Shown here: piece by piece, positions 46,475 through 57,993 of the stretch | Numbering within the stretch: the first letter of the stretch is position 1 | How the letters are laid out: the number at the start of each line of letters is the position of its first letter | From: Amylostereum areolatum | Taxonomy: Eukaryota; Basidiomycota; Agaricomycetes; Russulales; Stereaceae | Length of the DNA stretch: 64,000 nucleotides | Reading direction: 5' to 3' | NCBI GenBank assembly: GCA_012932865.1 | Contig: SAXG01000036.1 | Coordinates: 310,001 to 374,000 of the forward strand | Made by a program: the position numbers and the translations under genes | Notes under the pieces: model-generated | What the model was told of the DNA's origin: nothing | Seen by the model: the letters and a program-made list of their open reading frames with translations, nothing else | Databases searched by the model: none

Positions 46475-47404
46475 TTAGAAACCCAAAGTATAGAAATCAT
46501 CATACGAGGCGCTGTTCGCCGACGCGCGCATCACATCTTGAAGCTCCTGCCGCTGTATGTCGAGTTGAATAGCCGCGATGCGCATCCACCACTGCGTCGA
46601 ATCAGCCTTGAACGGGTTTGCGTGGTACGCCGCACGCTCTTCGATGTCATGCCTCAGGATCGCATCGAAGATCTCCGGGGTGCTGAAGCCCGGCATTGAA
46701 ATCAGCGCGCGGTAGTGCGTTTCCCACCTTTGGAGAACGCCGGCTCCTGTGATCGACGGATCTGCGAGAAACCTAAGATAACCACCCCAAGCGTCCATCC
46801 AAGACACGAAATCTAAGTCGGCCTCGTCCGGGAACCTTGTGATGTCGAGGACGCGCACATCGCCTTTGAGGGTGCGATACTTCTTCGTCATAGTGAGCCC
46901 GTCGCGCATGATGGTCTTCAGAGCGCTTGCCGTGAATAAGGTGAGAGGGGGACGAATGCCGGCCTTAGCGAGCACGAGAATGGCATCCGGGATTCCTATC
47001 GCGGCACCTAGCTCCCTGTCCCCTTCATCCGCCAAGGAGTATAACGGCTTGCTCGTGCTGACGGAAGGGGGCGCCAACTGAGTGGTGTATTGCTTGAACG
47101 TGCGCCACATGGCAGCGCGCTCCTGGGGCGACGCTTTGGCATAGAGGGCCAACGGGAGTAACTCAGCGTCTGCTTTCGCTTGTTCCGCTGCCGATAGAAA
47201 CCCGTGTTGCTGGATGTCCACCTGCGCCGCAACGCCTGCCCCTAATCCGTCTCTCCCATGTTCCTGGCCACTGTACGGCCGTCCACTCGTTCCACCGCTC
47301 CCGCTTGCGCGTTCCGCATGATCAGCGGTTCCTCGTGCATTTGACGGCGTCAGAGACGCAGGCGCTTGAGTGTTGGTTCCCAAGGGCGTTGTTGAGTCGC
47401 TCAT
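46475..47404 (-). CDS. Gag-like / retroelement-associated hypothetical protein
   Basis: A single exon of 309 residues. A Ser/Thr/Gly-rich N-terminus is followed by an all-helical domain: FVSWMDAWGGYLRFLADPSI, LQRWETHYRALISMPGFSTP, EIFDAILRHDIEERAAY, ANPFKADSTQWWMRIAAIQL. The intronless frame in an intron-rich window and the helical W/Y-rich body resemble gag-like or ORF1 proteins of fungal retroelements, but no protease, RT or integrase follows. Instead the minisatellite begins right after the stop. Alternatively a domesticated or orphan gene. Confidence 0.5.
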   Translation of the reverse strand: MSDSTTPLGTNTQAPASLTPSNARGTADHAERASGSGGTSGRPYSGQEHGRDGLGAGVAAQVDIQQHGFLSAAEQAKADAELLPLALYAKASPQERAAMWRTFKQYTTQLAPPSVSTSKPLYSLADEGDRELGAAIGIPDAILVLAKAGIRPPLTLFTASALKTIMRDGLTMTKKYRTLKGDVRVLDITRFPDEADLDFVSWMDAWGGYLRFLADPSITGAGVLQRWETHYRALISMPGFSTPEIFDAILRHDIEERAAYHANPFKADSTQWWMRIAAIQLDIQRQELQDVMRASANSASYDDFYTLGF

Positions 47405-47955
47405 GTCGAAGAGATGGCGAGAAAAGGAGAATTTGAAGCGGAACGATGAAAAATCTCCAGCGCGGGAGAGCAGGTACGAGGAGGGAGAGGACGAGGACCG
47501 TGGGAATTCATTTCCTCCACGCGTCTCGCCTTTCCTTCGTTCCGGCTCTACGCGCGGCCGCTGACTAACTCTCGCTAGCTAGCCTATAGAGAAGCTCTCC
47601 GCTTCGCAGGCTCAGCTGGCTCTTCTCTCGCAGGAAGCTCTCCTCTGACTTGGTTCACTCGGACGTCTGGGTACGAGACAACGTCCTACATCCCACCTTC
47701 TCTCTCTACGTCGAGCGCAGCCCAGGAGAGACCTGCGGCCATGTCGCCGCGATATCTCAGTGATCGAACGTATCATTCGGTCCGTCTCTTTCTTTCCGAC
47801 GGATTGTCGTCATCTGTCATTCTTTTTGATGCCCGCACTGCCTCTAGCCCCCCTCCTGACGAACTTTCCCGCACTCCTTCATCCTCCACTTGATATCACA
47901 CAAGGTCTCCTCCTTGAGGAAGCGGAGGGCGACACCGACCCAGGATTCAACACAC

Positions 47956-50900
47956 ATGTCGCTCAAGGTCGTTCGCAAACGCGCAACGGGGAGCCTGGGA
48001 CTCGACCTGGTCATGAAGACCGCCGATATGGCAAAGGAGGCTGCCTCCCTGATCAGCTTTCCTCCCGCGGCAGTGGCGGCGGCGGCAGTTCTAGCCATGC
48101 TCGAAATCGTCGCAGTGCGTAGTCGCGTCGTCCCACATGCGCCAACGAAGGCTTATCCGTATGGCTCCAGGAAGTCAAGGTCAATCGTAAAGACTGCATT
48201 CGTCTGGCCGTGCGCGCGGCGAAGCTGTTGACCGACCTCGGACACCGGATGGAGGGCAAGTGGGAGAGGGCTCCAAAAACTCTCATCGACAACGTTCAGA
48301 CGTTCTCCGAGTGCGCTCTTTCTCCTTTTTACGTCTCCCGCGATGCTTACAATGTATTCGACGTAGAACGTTGGTCTCGATACGCGATTTTATGGTCAAG
48401 GCGTCCGAGGCAACGTGGCTGAACCGGCTGTTGTCCAAGAGCAACATTGAGAGCGCGCTGGAGGATTACAACGAACAGTTGGACGAGGCGGCTCAATCCT
48501 TTCAGGTGCGCTTCAGATTTTCTTTGTCTCGACTGCTTTCTGAAGCTTGGTCTGTATACGCTGTAGCTTGCGACAATAATCGAAATCCACCATGCGATCG
48601 GTACACTGCAGCGGACACCCCAGCCACTGTACATCGAAGACACACCGACCCCCATCGAAACCGAAAATGAACCTCCACCTTCACAGGCCGTCGTGAAACC
48701 GCTAGAACTTTCCGACTCCCTCGACACCATCCCCCCTAAACACCCATCACTTGCCATCGCCAACGTAAAGACTGAAGAGGACATCTTTCTCGAGACGTTA
48801 GGCGACGAGATCGTGGACGAGTCCGGGTTTCGGAGGTACCATCAGTCGGAAGTCATCGTGCGCAAGCCACATCGCAGGCCTGTTGGATGGTTTTCAGGGA
48901 CATGTGAGGGCCAGATCAACGGAAACAAGACGACGGTCAAGCGGTATGCGGATACGAAGGAAGCACGGCGGGTTTGTTTCCGTTCTACCTTTCTTGTGTG
49001 GGTATCTGACGGGTGCGAATGATCCAGCAATGGGTTAGAGACGTCAAGATGTTGCGACGGCTGTAGTCAGTCACGTCCTTCTGTGACTTTGTCGTCCTTA
49101 TTGCTGACTTGTACCGCACAGCCACCAGAATCTCCCACAGATTCTTGGATACTCGGATGGGAAGACGGCGGTGCCTTTTATCCTGCTTGCGAACGGTGCG
49201 TATACATTCGTCGCTCCCACACCTTGCCTAGCTGAACGAAAGCGCCTTAGGACCTACGCGTGACGTCGGGCTCTACGTTCAGAACTTACTGAACTCCCAG
49301 GGCATGGCGAGCTCAATCCGCGCCCTACTGCACGTCGTAAGTATGGCGATCACGCTGCCATTCTGCTGTCGAGCTTAACGTTCCGCTTAGTACCGCGACA
49401 TCACCGTGAGCCTCTCAGTCTTAAGAGCATCGCCAAACTCTGATATCGAAAGCAGTCTGCCGCCATGCACGTCCAACAGCAGCTTTCCTTGACCGATGAC
49501 CAATTGCAGGACTTTATCGAGGTGCATATATCCACCTTCGTCGCCTTTTCGTCGCTGTTCTAATCCCTAGCAGGACGCGACATATACCGTGGACGACGAC
49601 AATAATGTCGTCCTAGGCCTCCCGCTACCCAAGGATGGTTGGATCACTGCCCGCAGCTACAATATCTGCGAGTCTCTGGTGGATCGCGCACTCAAGGTAC
49701 CCATCTTTCCGTGACTGAGCCACGCATATATGGACTGAGCCACGCATATATGGACTGAGCGCTTGCTTCCCAGTATCTGAAAGAACTCGCACGTGTGGAA
49801 GATTCTCCCTTGGCCGGGAGCGCGACGCGCTCATCCGCCGTTGGTGTACGTTCTCTTTCTCTCTTTCTCTTCTCCTCACAACGACCAACTAAGGATAACA
49901 CGCACAGAAAATCCGACAGCTGCAAGCCCTCCTGGAGTCGCTCCTTCCGCATCCCACCGAAGCCCCGGCCCTTGCTCCAGAACTTGAAGATATTCTCGAC
50001 ACCGACGACGGCGCGGCCCTCTCCCTCCCTGCTCTCCGCAAGATCGCCCTCGCTCGCGAACGACACGGACACACCTGGCAAGAGCGCTGTCCTGCAGGGA
50101 AGTTCGAAGTCGGGGATTATGGGCACATACCCCGCGGAGGGAAGGATTTCAGCGGGTTCGAGGTCTTGGGGAATGTGTTTGAAATCGAGGGGTGTCGGTT
50201 GGATGTGGCGAGAGACGTGGAAGGGGAGTACGTGGCCACGAACCGTGGTTTTCCGGACAGACAACAGGCCCGACCGTTTTTGTTACCCGACGGGCTCGAA
50301 GGGTAGGGTTTCTCATGTTCGAGCTTTATGGCTGTGTTCTGTGTTGATGGGTGTACGACAGGTGGCCGCTGGCGATGCTCCCGCAGGCGACCGTGACGGT
50401 GTTCAGTCGGAGGCAGACGCACATCGCGTCCGTGAACGAGGCCTGGAAGGTTTTAGCAGACCAGGCGGCAGCGTTGGGAGCGCGGCACGGCGTGGATCCT
50501 CACGAGCTTATCCTCAGTACGTCGTCTTCCTGTGGTTCTCCCCATGGCCATCCTGTGTTCACCTTGGGTGCGGTCTTTCTCACAGTTACTCGCACCCTCA
50601 ATATCAATGACCTCAGCGTCAACGACTGGAGCCCGCCGGCCCTAGGCCACTCTCGCCTACCGCAACGTCCCGCTTTCCCTCCACCGCGTCCCGGCTTCGG
50701 CTCTGGCGGCGGATCCGCTTTCTCGGCACCACCAGCCCTCCCAACGGTCATCTACCTCTTCACCTCCCCAAAGCCGGATTTCGAACCCTACGTCACGGAC
50801 GACGTGGGTGGGCGACCGCGCCCAAGGCCGGTGCGTTCGACGAGCTGGTGCTATCGGTGTCGGGCGGGATGGTGAGCTGGAGTTTCCGAGTTGGGTTTTG

Positions 50901-50988
50901 GCTGGATCGAGGGCTGACGACGCTACGTATATCCAGGCCGGTGGATTATGCGAATTATATCCAGCTCGACAAGGAAGACTTCGCCTGA
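47956..50988 (+). CDS. MLKL-type N-terminal domain with degenerate kinase domain
   Basis: About 14 exons (starting 47956-48114, 48171-48310, 48367-48505, 48567-48971, 49028-49062, 49122-49195 and on to 50586-50875). The N-terminus is a hydrophobic helical bundle (AASLISFPPAAVAAAAVLAM, then KDCIRLAVRAAKLLTDLG and LVSIRDFMVKASEATW) of the MLKL/HeLo-like kind. A kinase-like part follows with the beta-3 Lys in TTVKRYADT, HQNLPQILGYSDGKTAVPF and TYRDITSAAMHVQQQL, but no HRD or DFG, so it looks like a pseudokinase. The frame stops at 50873-50875. A conserved-looking ending (ELVLSVSGGMVSWSFRVGFW... to 50988) sits one base out of frame after a GTGGGTGGGCG run near 50805. HeLo-like domains permeabilise membranes in fungal cell death; that role here is inference. 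Confidence 0.65.
49712..49760 (+). repeat. Tandem duplication within an intron
   Basis: ACTGAGCCACGCATATATGG occurs twice in a row, with a third partial ACTGAGC, inside the intron 49697-49773 of the MLKL-like gene. Likely a small slippage duplication. Confidence 0.7.
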
Positions 50989-51810
50989 ACTGAGGCCTAT
51001 CTGCTGACTCCCTGACTCCTCTCAACTCTCGAAGGAATGCGAAAGGGGCGGCGGGTACGGCATAGGATGGAATCAGGCACCGAGAACGACGATGACCGCT
51101 GTGTAACGAACGGATGACAATACATGGTGGTTGGGCGATGTACTTTTCAGCGTGCTCCAGTGTATCCTAACCTCGCGCGAGACACGTTGATGGCCACACT
51201 ATCGTACTGTGTCGTAGTGCGTCATCTCTGCCCCTTTACCTGGGAAGGTTTGCTAACTCGCATACATCCTTTAGCGTGCCATGCTTCCTATCCGTCAACT
51301 ATGTCCATGATGGCCTTGAGGCCTGATGCTAATGGTACCGCAAGTGTATCGATTGTCGTATCTGATCCGCGGGCACGACACCGCTGTAAGTATCCTGCAC
51401 ACCGATTCAAGGAGTTTTTCTTCCATGAGCAAGATCGTCTCACAACATTGTAGCACTGCCTAGCGTGCCATGACGAGTGCATGTTCCCCAACAGCTTCAG
51501 CGACAGTAGTCCCAGGCGACTTACGGCCGTTCTCTTTTCTTCTATACAATCAGACATCAATCACTCTCGTTCCGCGCCTTTCTTCCGCTGATAAGTGCTC
51601 TTGGCCTGCAAGCGAACAATCTCTGATCGTTTCAACAGATGCAGTCACCTATAGTTCATTCATTCTAATGACAGCATTGCCATCTCCCCCACACCCCCGG
51701 CAGTCTTGCGCCGATATGCGGGCGGTCACTGCCGTGTCCGGTCGTTTCTTCGAGGCATATATGGAGAAATGGTCTTCACCGTGTGGGCAGCGATCGATTC
51801 CCCTCACACC
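50989..51810. other. Intergenic, no gene seen
   Basis: Contains short ORFs only. It is the upstream region of the first seven-helix gene. Confidence 0.4.
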
Positions 51811-53328
51811 ATGGCGTCGAAAGACAACACCCTTCAGATCCTCGGCAATGATCTCCTCGAGTCTTTCGTAGCCGTGACGGTGGAGACATTCTTCTTTTGT
51901 GGGCCTTTCCATGTTTTCGTTATCTTGCCCGCAACTGACAGCAACTCCATCGTCCTACCAGCCGTCTACACCATCCTCATCCTGAAAACAACCAGCATCT
52001 TTCTGTCAGTGTTCATTTCGTCATCATGGGTCCTTCTTGACGAGGCTTCCTCCAGTCGTAGAAAAGGTCGTCGGCCGGCCTCGTTCATAACGCTCGCCGC
52101 CGTCATCGTCCTGTTCTTGCTCGACGCTGTGCTCTGGATCATCGACGTCCGCAACATCATCATCGAACTCAAAATCACGCTGATCTCCGATTCTGACGAC
52201 ACGCTCGAAGCCAAATACGGGAGCGCTGGGGAAACGGTGCTCAACCTAGTCTCAGTTCAGGCCTTGCTCTACGCTTACATGGTGCGTCGCGTCCAGCGAT
52301 CTTTCGGCGTCGTAACGATCGTTCTCACCATCTGGGTTTTAGACCATCATCGGCGACTGTATCATCATATGGCGCGCCTACGCGTTTTGGTCACACGGCA
52401 AAGAGAAACTGGTCCTCCTCTTGCCCGGCGCGATGCTTCTCGCTTCTATCAGTACGTTTCGCTAGATCGTCTCATCAACCCTCGGGGCACTCATATAACT
52501 GGCAGTCTCTACGATCATGTTGACGTACTGCGTTGATCGACTGGGCGGAGACATCGTAGGTGGTGCATTTCTGCACCCCGCGCTTTGCAGGAACATGCAA
52601 GAGACGTCCTACGCGGCCACAGTGGCCACCACGGCCGTCGCAACTTTCTTGATCGGCTACAAAACATGGTAGAGTGTTTCCCGTAGTCCGTCACGCGCGT
52701 AGATGCTGAGACACTATGCAGGCAATACCGTCGCTTGATTCAGTCCTCGATCGACGAATCGGTTCCCAAGACGCGTGTCGAGAAAGTCATGATCATCCTC
52801 GTCGAGTCCGGAGTCCTCTACTTCCTCTTTTTCGTGAGCGGCGTTATAGGTGGCTTTACCGCGTACTGACGCACGCGCACAGCTGTCGCCCGTGATCTTC
52901 TCCATTGGGGACTTGCAAGCGCGCGAAGATGCGAAGACCAACTTAAAATTTGCGGGGACGGTATACCAATATTTGACGAGCACCGTTGTCGTGCGTTATT
53001 ACTTTTTCCCTCTGCGACGCTCTGTATTTACTTGGCCGTTTTTGTGCAGGGTATATATCCCACCGTGATCGTCGTCCTCGTCAAGTCGCAGCTATCCTTC
53101 ATCGATTCGCCGACCAGGGGCGCGCTTGCGTCTGGCGAAGCTATCCAATTCAAGGCCGGCACAAGCTCGGACGAAACAAGCACAGATGCTCTGGGCGATG
53201 TTGAATCGGGGCGAGGCATCGTCGACATCGCCCTGCACGAGTTGCACAGCGGTTCTTCTGGACTGGAGGAGATGGAAAAAGAAGTGAAAGGAAAGACCCG
53301 ACCGGAGAGGGCGGAAGTCATTGTTTGA
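51811..53328 (+). CDS. Seven-helix basidiomycete membrane protein, copy 1
   Basis: Eight exons (51811-51898, 51962-52004, 52056-52281, 52343-52451, 52506-52668, 52722-52833, 52883-52990, 53050-53328) give 375 residues. About seven hydrophobic helices are visible, including FITLAAVIVLFLLDAVLWII, KLVLLLPGAMLLASI, TTAVATFLIGYKTW, VMIILVESGVLYFLFF and GIYPTVIVVLVKS. The cytosolic tail is acidic. The family is common in Agaricomycetes with no assigned function. The shape is receptor-like, but no ligand motif is visible. A diverged tandem copy with the same intron positions follows. Confidence 0.75.
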
Positions 53329-54537
53329 GTGGATTGCCTGACGTCGTACTTCTTGCGCCACGATGACCTTTCCCTTAGTATGTGCGTCCTCTCGTGAATC
53401 CCTCTCTTCGTCTTCCGAAAGCTAGTGTCAGTGCCAGTGCGGGGGTCCTGCTCTTGGCATAAGTACTCGGCCATGTGTACGCTCAACGTCTATTGTCGAC
53501 ACCGGCACTTCGCAGGCTCTGGACCATTATCCCTTTTCCCCGGTTCCCTGTTCACATCGCCGGATGCGACGGCAGATTATGTATCAACCTGTGCCCTCGC
53601 AATACAGACCGTGGTCAACAAGTTCGGCGCCGTGGCTATAGTCTGTGGCTTACTGCGGACCCCGACATATAACTATCAGCGTATATAATAGGACGCCTCG
53701 CCCGACGTCGATGAGAGCCAGAACCTCAGATCGAGATCACTGGTTCGATCGGGTTGGAGAGGAGCGCTTTGTGATCGCGCAACGAGTTCGAACCCCGCCC
53801 ATAGACACCGATTGCTCACATCTGCAGATGTCGACACCGTGTTGATTCCAAACTGCAAAAGATCTCATTGTCGTGCTGGCTTATGGCGTGTAAGTGCTTC
53901 CATAATAATATCGATGAATGCTTTCCGAAGCGGAACCTAGCGGAACGTTGACTTCGTGCTTATAGGCTTTGGGGATCGATATGGAGGTGCAGATCTGAAA
54001 CTGATCCTTTTAGATTTGCTTTCCTTTGGTTGACACTGCCGCTATGGCTCTACCGTTGAACCGGAGCTAAGATAGCGCCATTCCAACAACTTGTCACCAC
54101 ATTGTCTCAGATGCATGTTCCCGCATCCCCCACCACACCAACAGTCCCGGATAACCCACCGACACTTGGGGATAGGGCGATGTAAGGCAATGCATTGGTG
54201 GTAACTTTGCACCCACCTTCGAAACCTTCGGCATGCAGGCGGATCGTCGATGTTTCCCATGTGTAGACCATGAGCACTCAAGAACTCACGATTAAACACC
54301 AAACAAGGGGGCCCGACAATGATAAAGTGCAGGCACCAATGGTCATCAAGAAGCCTCTCCTCGTTCGAATACGCTCCCGTCCCTAGCCGTCCCTTTCGTT
54401 ATTTTGGCCAAGGCGCCGCGACCAAGCGCGACCACATATGCACCGTCGCCGGTTCAACTTGTGGAACGCGTCTAAGAGGACATATATAGTGGAGCTCCTC
54501 TTAGCCTGCGCAGATAAGCCTCCCCCTTCCCCCCGTT
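53329..54537. other. Intergenic between tandem seven-helix genes
   Basis: About 1.2 kb. CATATATAGT at 54481-54490 is a TATA candidate about 50 bp before the downstream ATG. No gene is supported. Confidence 0.4.
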
Positions 54538-56099
54538 ATGGCGGCGTCCACGGACACAACCGTGCTGCAAAGCCTTGGTCACGATCTCCTCGAGTCTTTC
54601 GTGGCGGTCGTCGTCGAGACCTTCTTGTATGGTGAGCACCTCCGCCAATTGACCTACCCTCAGTGACCCCTAACCCGGCGCGCGCCCTCTCAGCCATCTA
54701 CGCTGTCCTCGTCGTCAAAGCGGCTACCATTCTGCTGTAAGCGTCTCACGAATCTATTTTCAAAGCCAAGCGCTGACAAGCTTTTCCCCAGAGGGAAAAG
54801 CCGCCAGACACGGGTGTCCTTGATAACGCTCGTTGCCGTCATTCTCTTATTTTTGTTGCGTACTACCCTCTGGGTCATCGACGTTCGGAACGTCATCGTC
54901 GAGATCAAGCTCGCTCTCCTCTCCGATTCCAACGAGAGCCTCGAAACCAAGTACAACAATGCTGGCAACGCGATCCTTCATCTGGCGTCGTCCGAGAGCG
55001 TGCTCTACGCTTACATGGTACGTTTGACAGCATGCATCCCTCTCGCCTGTCCCCTACATCCCCTGTCTTTTCAGACCAACATTGGTGACGCTATCATCAT
55101 ATGGCGCGTCCACGCATTCTGGTCGAACGGAAGAGAGCAGCTGGTTCTCATCCTGCCGTGTGCGATGCTTCTTGGGTCCATCAGTGCGTACCGTTCCCCT
55201 GTCTTGACGATGCCTGAGCACTCACCTATCTTTCACAGTATCCACCATTATGTTGACGTATTGTACCGCGCGGCTGGGCGGCGACATCATACTTGGTTCA
55301 TTCCAGCACCCAACCTTCTGCAAGAACATCCAAACCGCCTCGTACAGCACGACAGTCGCCACGACCGCGGTAGCGACGATTCTGATCGGTTACAAGGCAT
55401 GGTGAGACATTGCCGTCCTGTCGTTGTGAACGTAAGCTAATCACAGTGCCTCCCATGTGCAGGCGATACCGTCGAACGATCCGGGCTTCGCTGGACAATC
55501 CTGGGTTGGCCCGAAAGACGCGAGCTGAGAAAATCATGATCATCCTCGTCGAGTCGGGGATTCTGTACACACTCTTCTTTGTACGTCACCCTCCAATCAT
55601 CCTGGGTTTGGCATTCACCTTCCGCGCCGGCTTAGCTGGAACCTGTCATACTCAGCATCGGCAACTTACAAGACCAAGTGTCGGAAAGCACGAACCTACA
55701 TTTCGCTTCGACGGTGTATCAATATATGACGAGCACCATTGTCGTGCGTGTAGCTCTTGTTTTTCGCGCGTAGACCCGGCGCTCACCTCGTGTTGAACAT
55801 TCCTGCAGGGGATATATCCCACCATCGTCGTCATCATCGTCAACTCGCGGAGCTCCTTTATCGAGTCAACGGCAGAGACTGTACTTCCAACGAGCCAGAT
55901 GATCCAGTTCCGGCACTCTCAAGCGAGCGACGCCGATGCCAGCGGCACGTACTGGGGGAGCTCGGGGGTGGATTCCAGGCGGGACCACATAGACGTTGAT
56001 CTGCACGAGCTTCGCAGCGTCCCATCTGGGTCTGTTCTGAAGGATGGGACGAGAGAGCAGGAGGTACGAAACGGGTTCGGTGCGGAAGCGAAGGCGTAG
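54538..56099 (+). CDS. Seven-helix basidiomycete membrane protein, copy 2
   Basis: Starts MAASTDTTVLQSLGHDLLES. Same exon plan as copy 1, with canonical introns such as GTGAGC after FLYA and GTAAGC after ILL. Matching blocks are LITLVAVILLFLLRTTLWVI, TNIGDAIIIWRVHAFWS, STIMLTYC, AEKIMIILVESGILYTLFF, VYQYMTSTIV and GIYPTIVVIIVNS. The C-terminal tail differs strongly from copy 1, as expected for tandem paralogues. No lesion is seen. Confidence 0.75.
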
Positions 56100-56462
56100 A
56101 GCTCGAAGGCGCTACTTTGACCCTCCTCCTCCGGCGACGAGTTACGATCCCTATTCTAATTTTTCTGGATTATCGCGTATCTTACGGAAGGCAAAGCCGC
56201 AGTGTATTAGTATAATCGTACGATACACATGTAATATTCCCCCAGCCCCTCTTGAAACTAAGTACTAAGGTCGTGCCCAACCGCGGTACAGGGTCAGTGG
56301 ACTCAGACCTTGCGTGCAGCGTCGAACACTGTCGAACATCTCATAGACCTTATACATGGCGAGGTATATGGATCCACTCACACCTATGGTGTGAATAGGG
56401 TCACCACGCTCCTAGGCCATCTGGTCTGGTAATTCCCATAAGTACATCCTGCCTCCACGGCA

Positions 56463-57793
56463 CTAGCCTGAGAATACACTCCCCAGGCCGAAATCAGGTT
56501 GTCCTCCCATCGATCCTAAGATATCCCCGATGTAATTCGACGGCTGTATCCCCTTCGCGAACGTGTCCTCCCACCCGTCCACTATACCCCGCACGACCTC
56601 CACCCCCGCCCAGCGAATATTCGCGATCGACACGTCGAACCCGCTCAGCCCCGAGAAAAGGTGTTCCGCCGCGCTCTGCCCGTCGAACGGCCGATCGAAG
56701 TTCGATCCGGTGCGCATGATGATGATGCGGGAGAAGTCGACGCGCGCGGAGAGCGCACCGCGGAGGAGCACCTCGAGCGTGCCGTTGTCCTCCTGCTGCG
56801 TGGTGCAGTACGTCGCGCTGCCGTTGGTGAACAGCCGCGTGGTGTTCTCGAACGCCTCCGCGAGGAGCGCGCCGCTCCAGAACGCGTCGGACGTCGCGGT
56901 GTCGCATGCGACGACCGAGGGGGGCGCCGCACCCGGGGCGAACAGAGCGTTGCTGGCATACATGGCCCTGTAGGCCTGCGCGCTCGCGGTGTCGTTCAGC
57001 GCGGCCCGTTGCGCGAACGCGAGCGCGTGTTGGCGAAGGTCCTCGTTGACTTCGAACACCTCCGTGCCGTACACGCGGGGTGGGTACTGGTCGGGGGCGA
57101 GTGCACCCTGCGGGATGTATCCGGTGGAGAAACCGGCGGGCTTCTCGCGAGCATCGACCTCGTATTGCAAGGTGACCTGGACGGTGTAGCGGGCGAAGGT
57201 CACAGAGCCGATCGTCGCGAGCTTGGGGCTGATGCCAGAGACCCCCGCGACGAGGAAGTAGGTGTGGGTCAGGTTGAAGGACGGGGAGTAGACGAGGGCA
57301 GATATGGTGGCCGCGGCGTTGATCGCGCCTTCGCCGGTGACGAGCTGGCAGATCGAACCGTCGAGCGTGCAATGGGCGTCGGGGAATAGAGGAGAGAATC
57401 CGGGAACAGTCACATTACGCCCCAGAATATCGAATTCTGGGATGCCTTGCCAGACTTCCCCTTCGGAATCAAACTGCGAATGCGGCGTAAGGAGGACGAT
57501 TGCACAGGACGGTTCGAGATGGGGGGACAGAATTGGAAAATATAAGGGAGACGCACCGCGCTCAAGATGAAGATTTTGGGCGTGATCTTCTGCGGTCCCT
57601 CATCGCTCTTCGTATACAAGTGAAGTGCGTCACCGACGAACTGGTCGTTGGTGAGCAGAGCCCAACTGCCGTGCAGAAAGTAGGATGCGACGATGGCGAC
57701 ACCAGCTGAAAAAATCCACATAGCGTAACGCTTGCGCGATTCCGGTTTGGGTTCAGGTCTAGGATGCGATCCACGGGGGGCTGGGGGTGCCAT
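56463..57793 (-). CDS. Purine nucleoside permease family protein, copy 2
   Basis: Exons 57793-57557 and 57473-56463 give about 415 residues. The N-terminal membrane segment MWIFSAGVAIVASYFLHGSW precedes KITPKIFILSA. The body is colinear with copy 1: GEGAINAAATISALVY, YFLVAGVSGISPKLATIG, ARYTVQVTLQYEVD, VACDTATSDAFW, CTTQQEDNG, DILGSMGGQPDFGLG. Intact, with a TATATAAAG-type element (57821-57830) about 30 bp upstream. The intron position is the same as in copy 1. Long opposite-strand ORFs here are shadows of this GC-rich gene. Confidence 0.8.
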
Positions 57794-57820
57794 ACCTTGA
57801 GCTTGCTTCAGCCAGCGTGG

Positions 57821-57830
57821 TATATAAAGC
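57821..57830 (-). promoter_or_regulatory. TATA-like element of permease copy 2
   Basis: TATATAAAGC on the plus strand (TTTATATA on the coding strand) lies about 30 bp upstream of the ATG at 57793. Confidence 0.35.
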
Positions 57831-57993
57831 AGAAACACGCCGGTGCTTGATCGAGAGTGCTGCACCACCTGTACGCACCGCGGTGATGGGAAAGCGGGAG
57901 ACGGAAGTTCGAACTTTGAAGCAAAAGCACTTCAGTGGATCCACCGGCTGTACTACTAGTAAGACAAGTGCCTGAGGATTCCTCCCTCCTCGG

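Noticed and set aside
45372..46475. 367-codon minus-strand ORF across the minisatellite
   Set aside because: Its protein is only a translation of the tandem repeat; no conserved part, start context or intron supports it.
53740..53810. Possible tRNA from GGTTCGATC and GTTCGAACCCC
   Set aside because: T-loop-like words occur, but stems do not pair and no A box is at the right distance.
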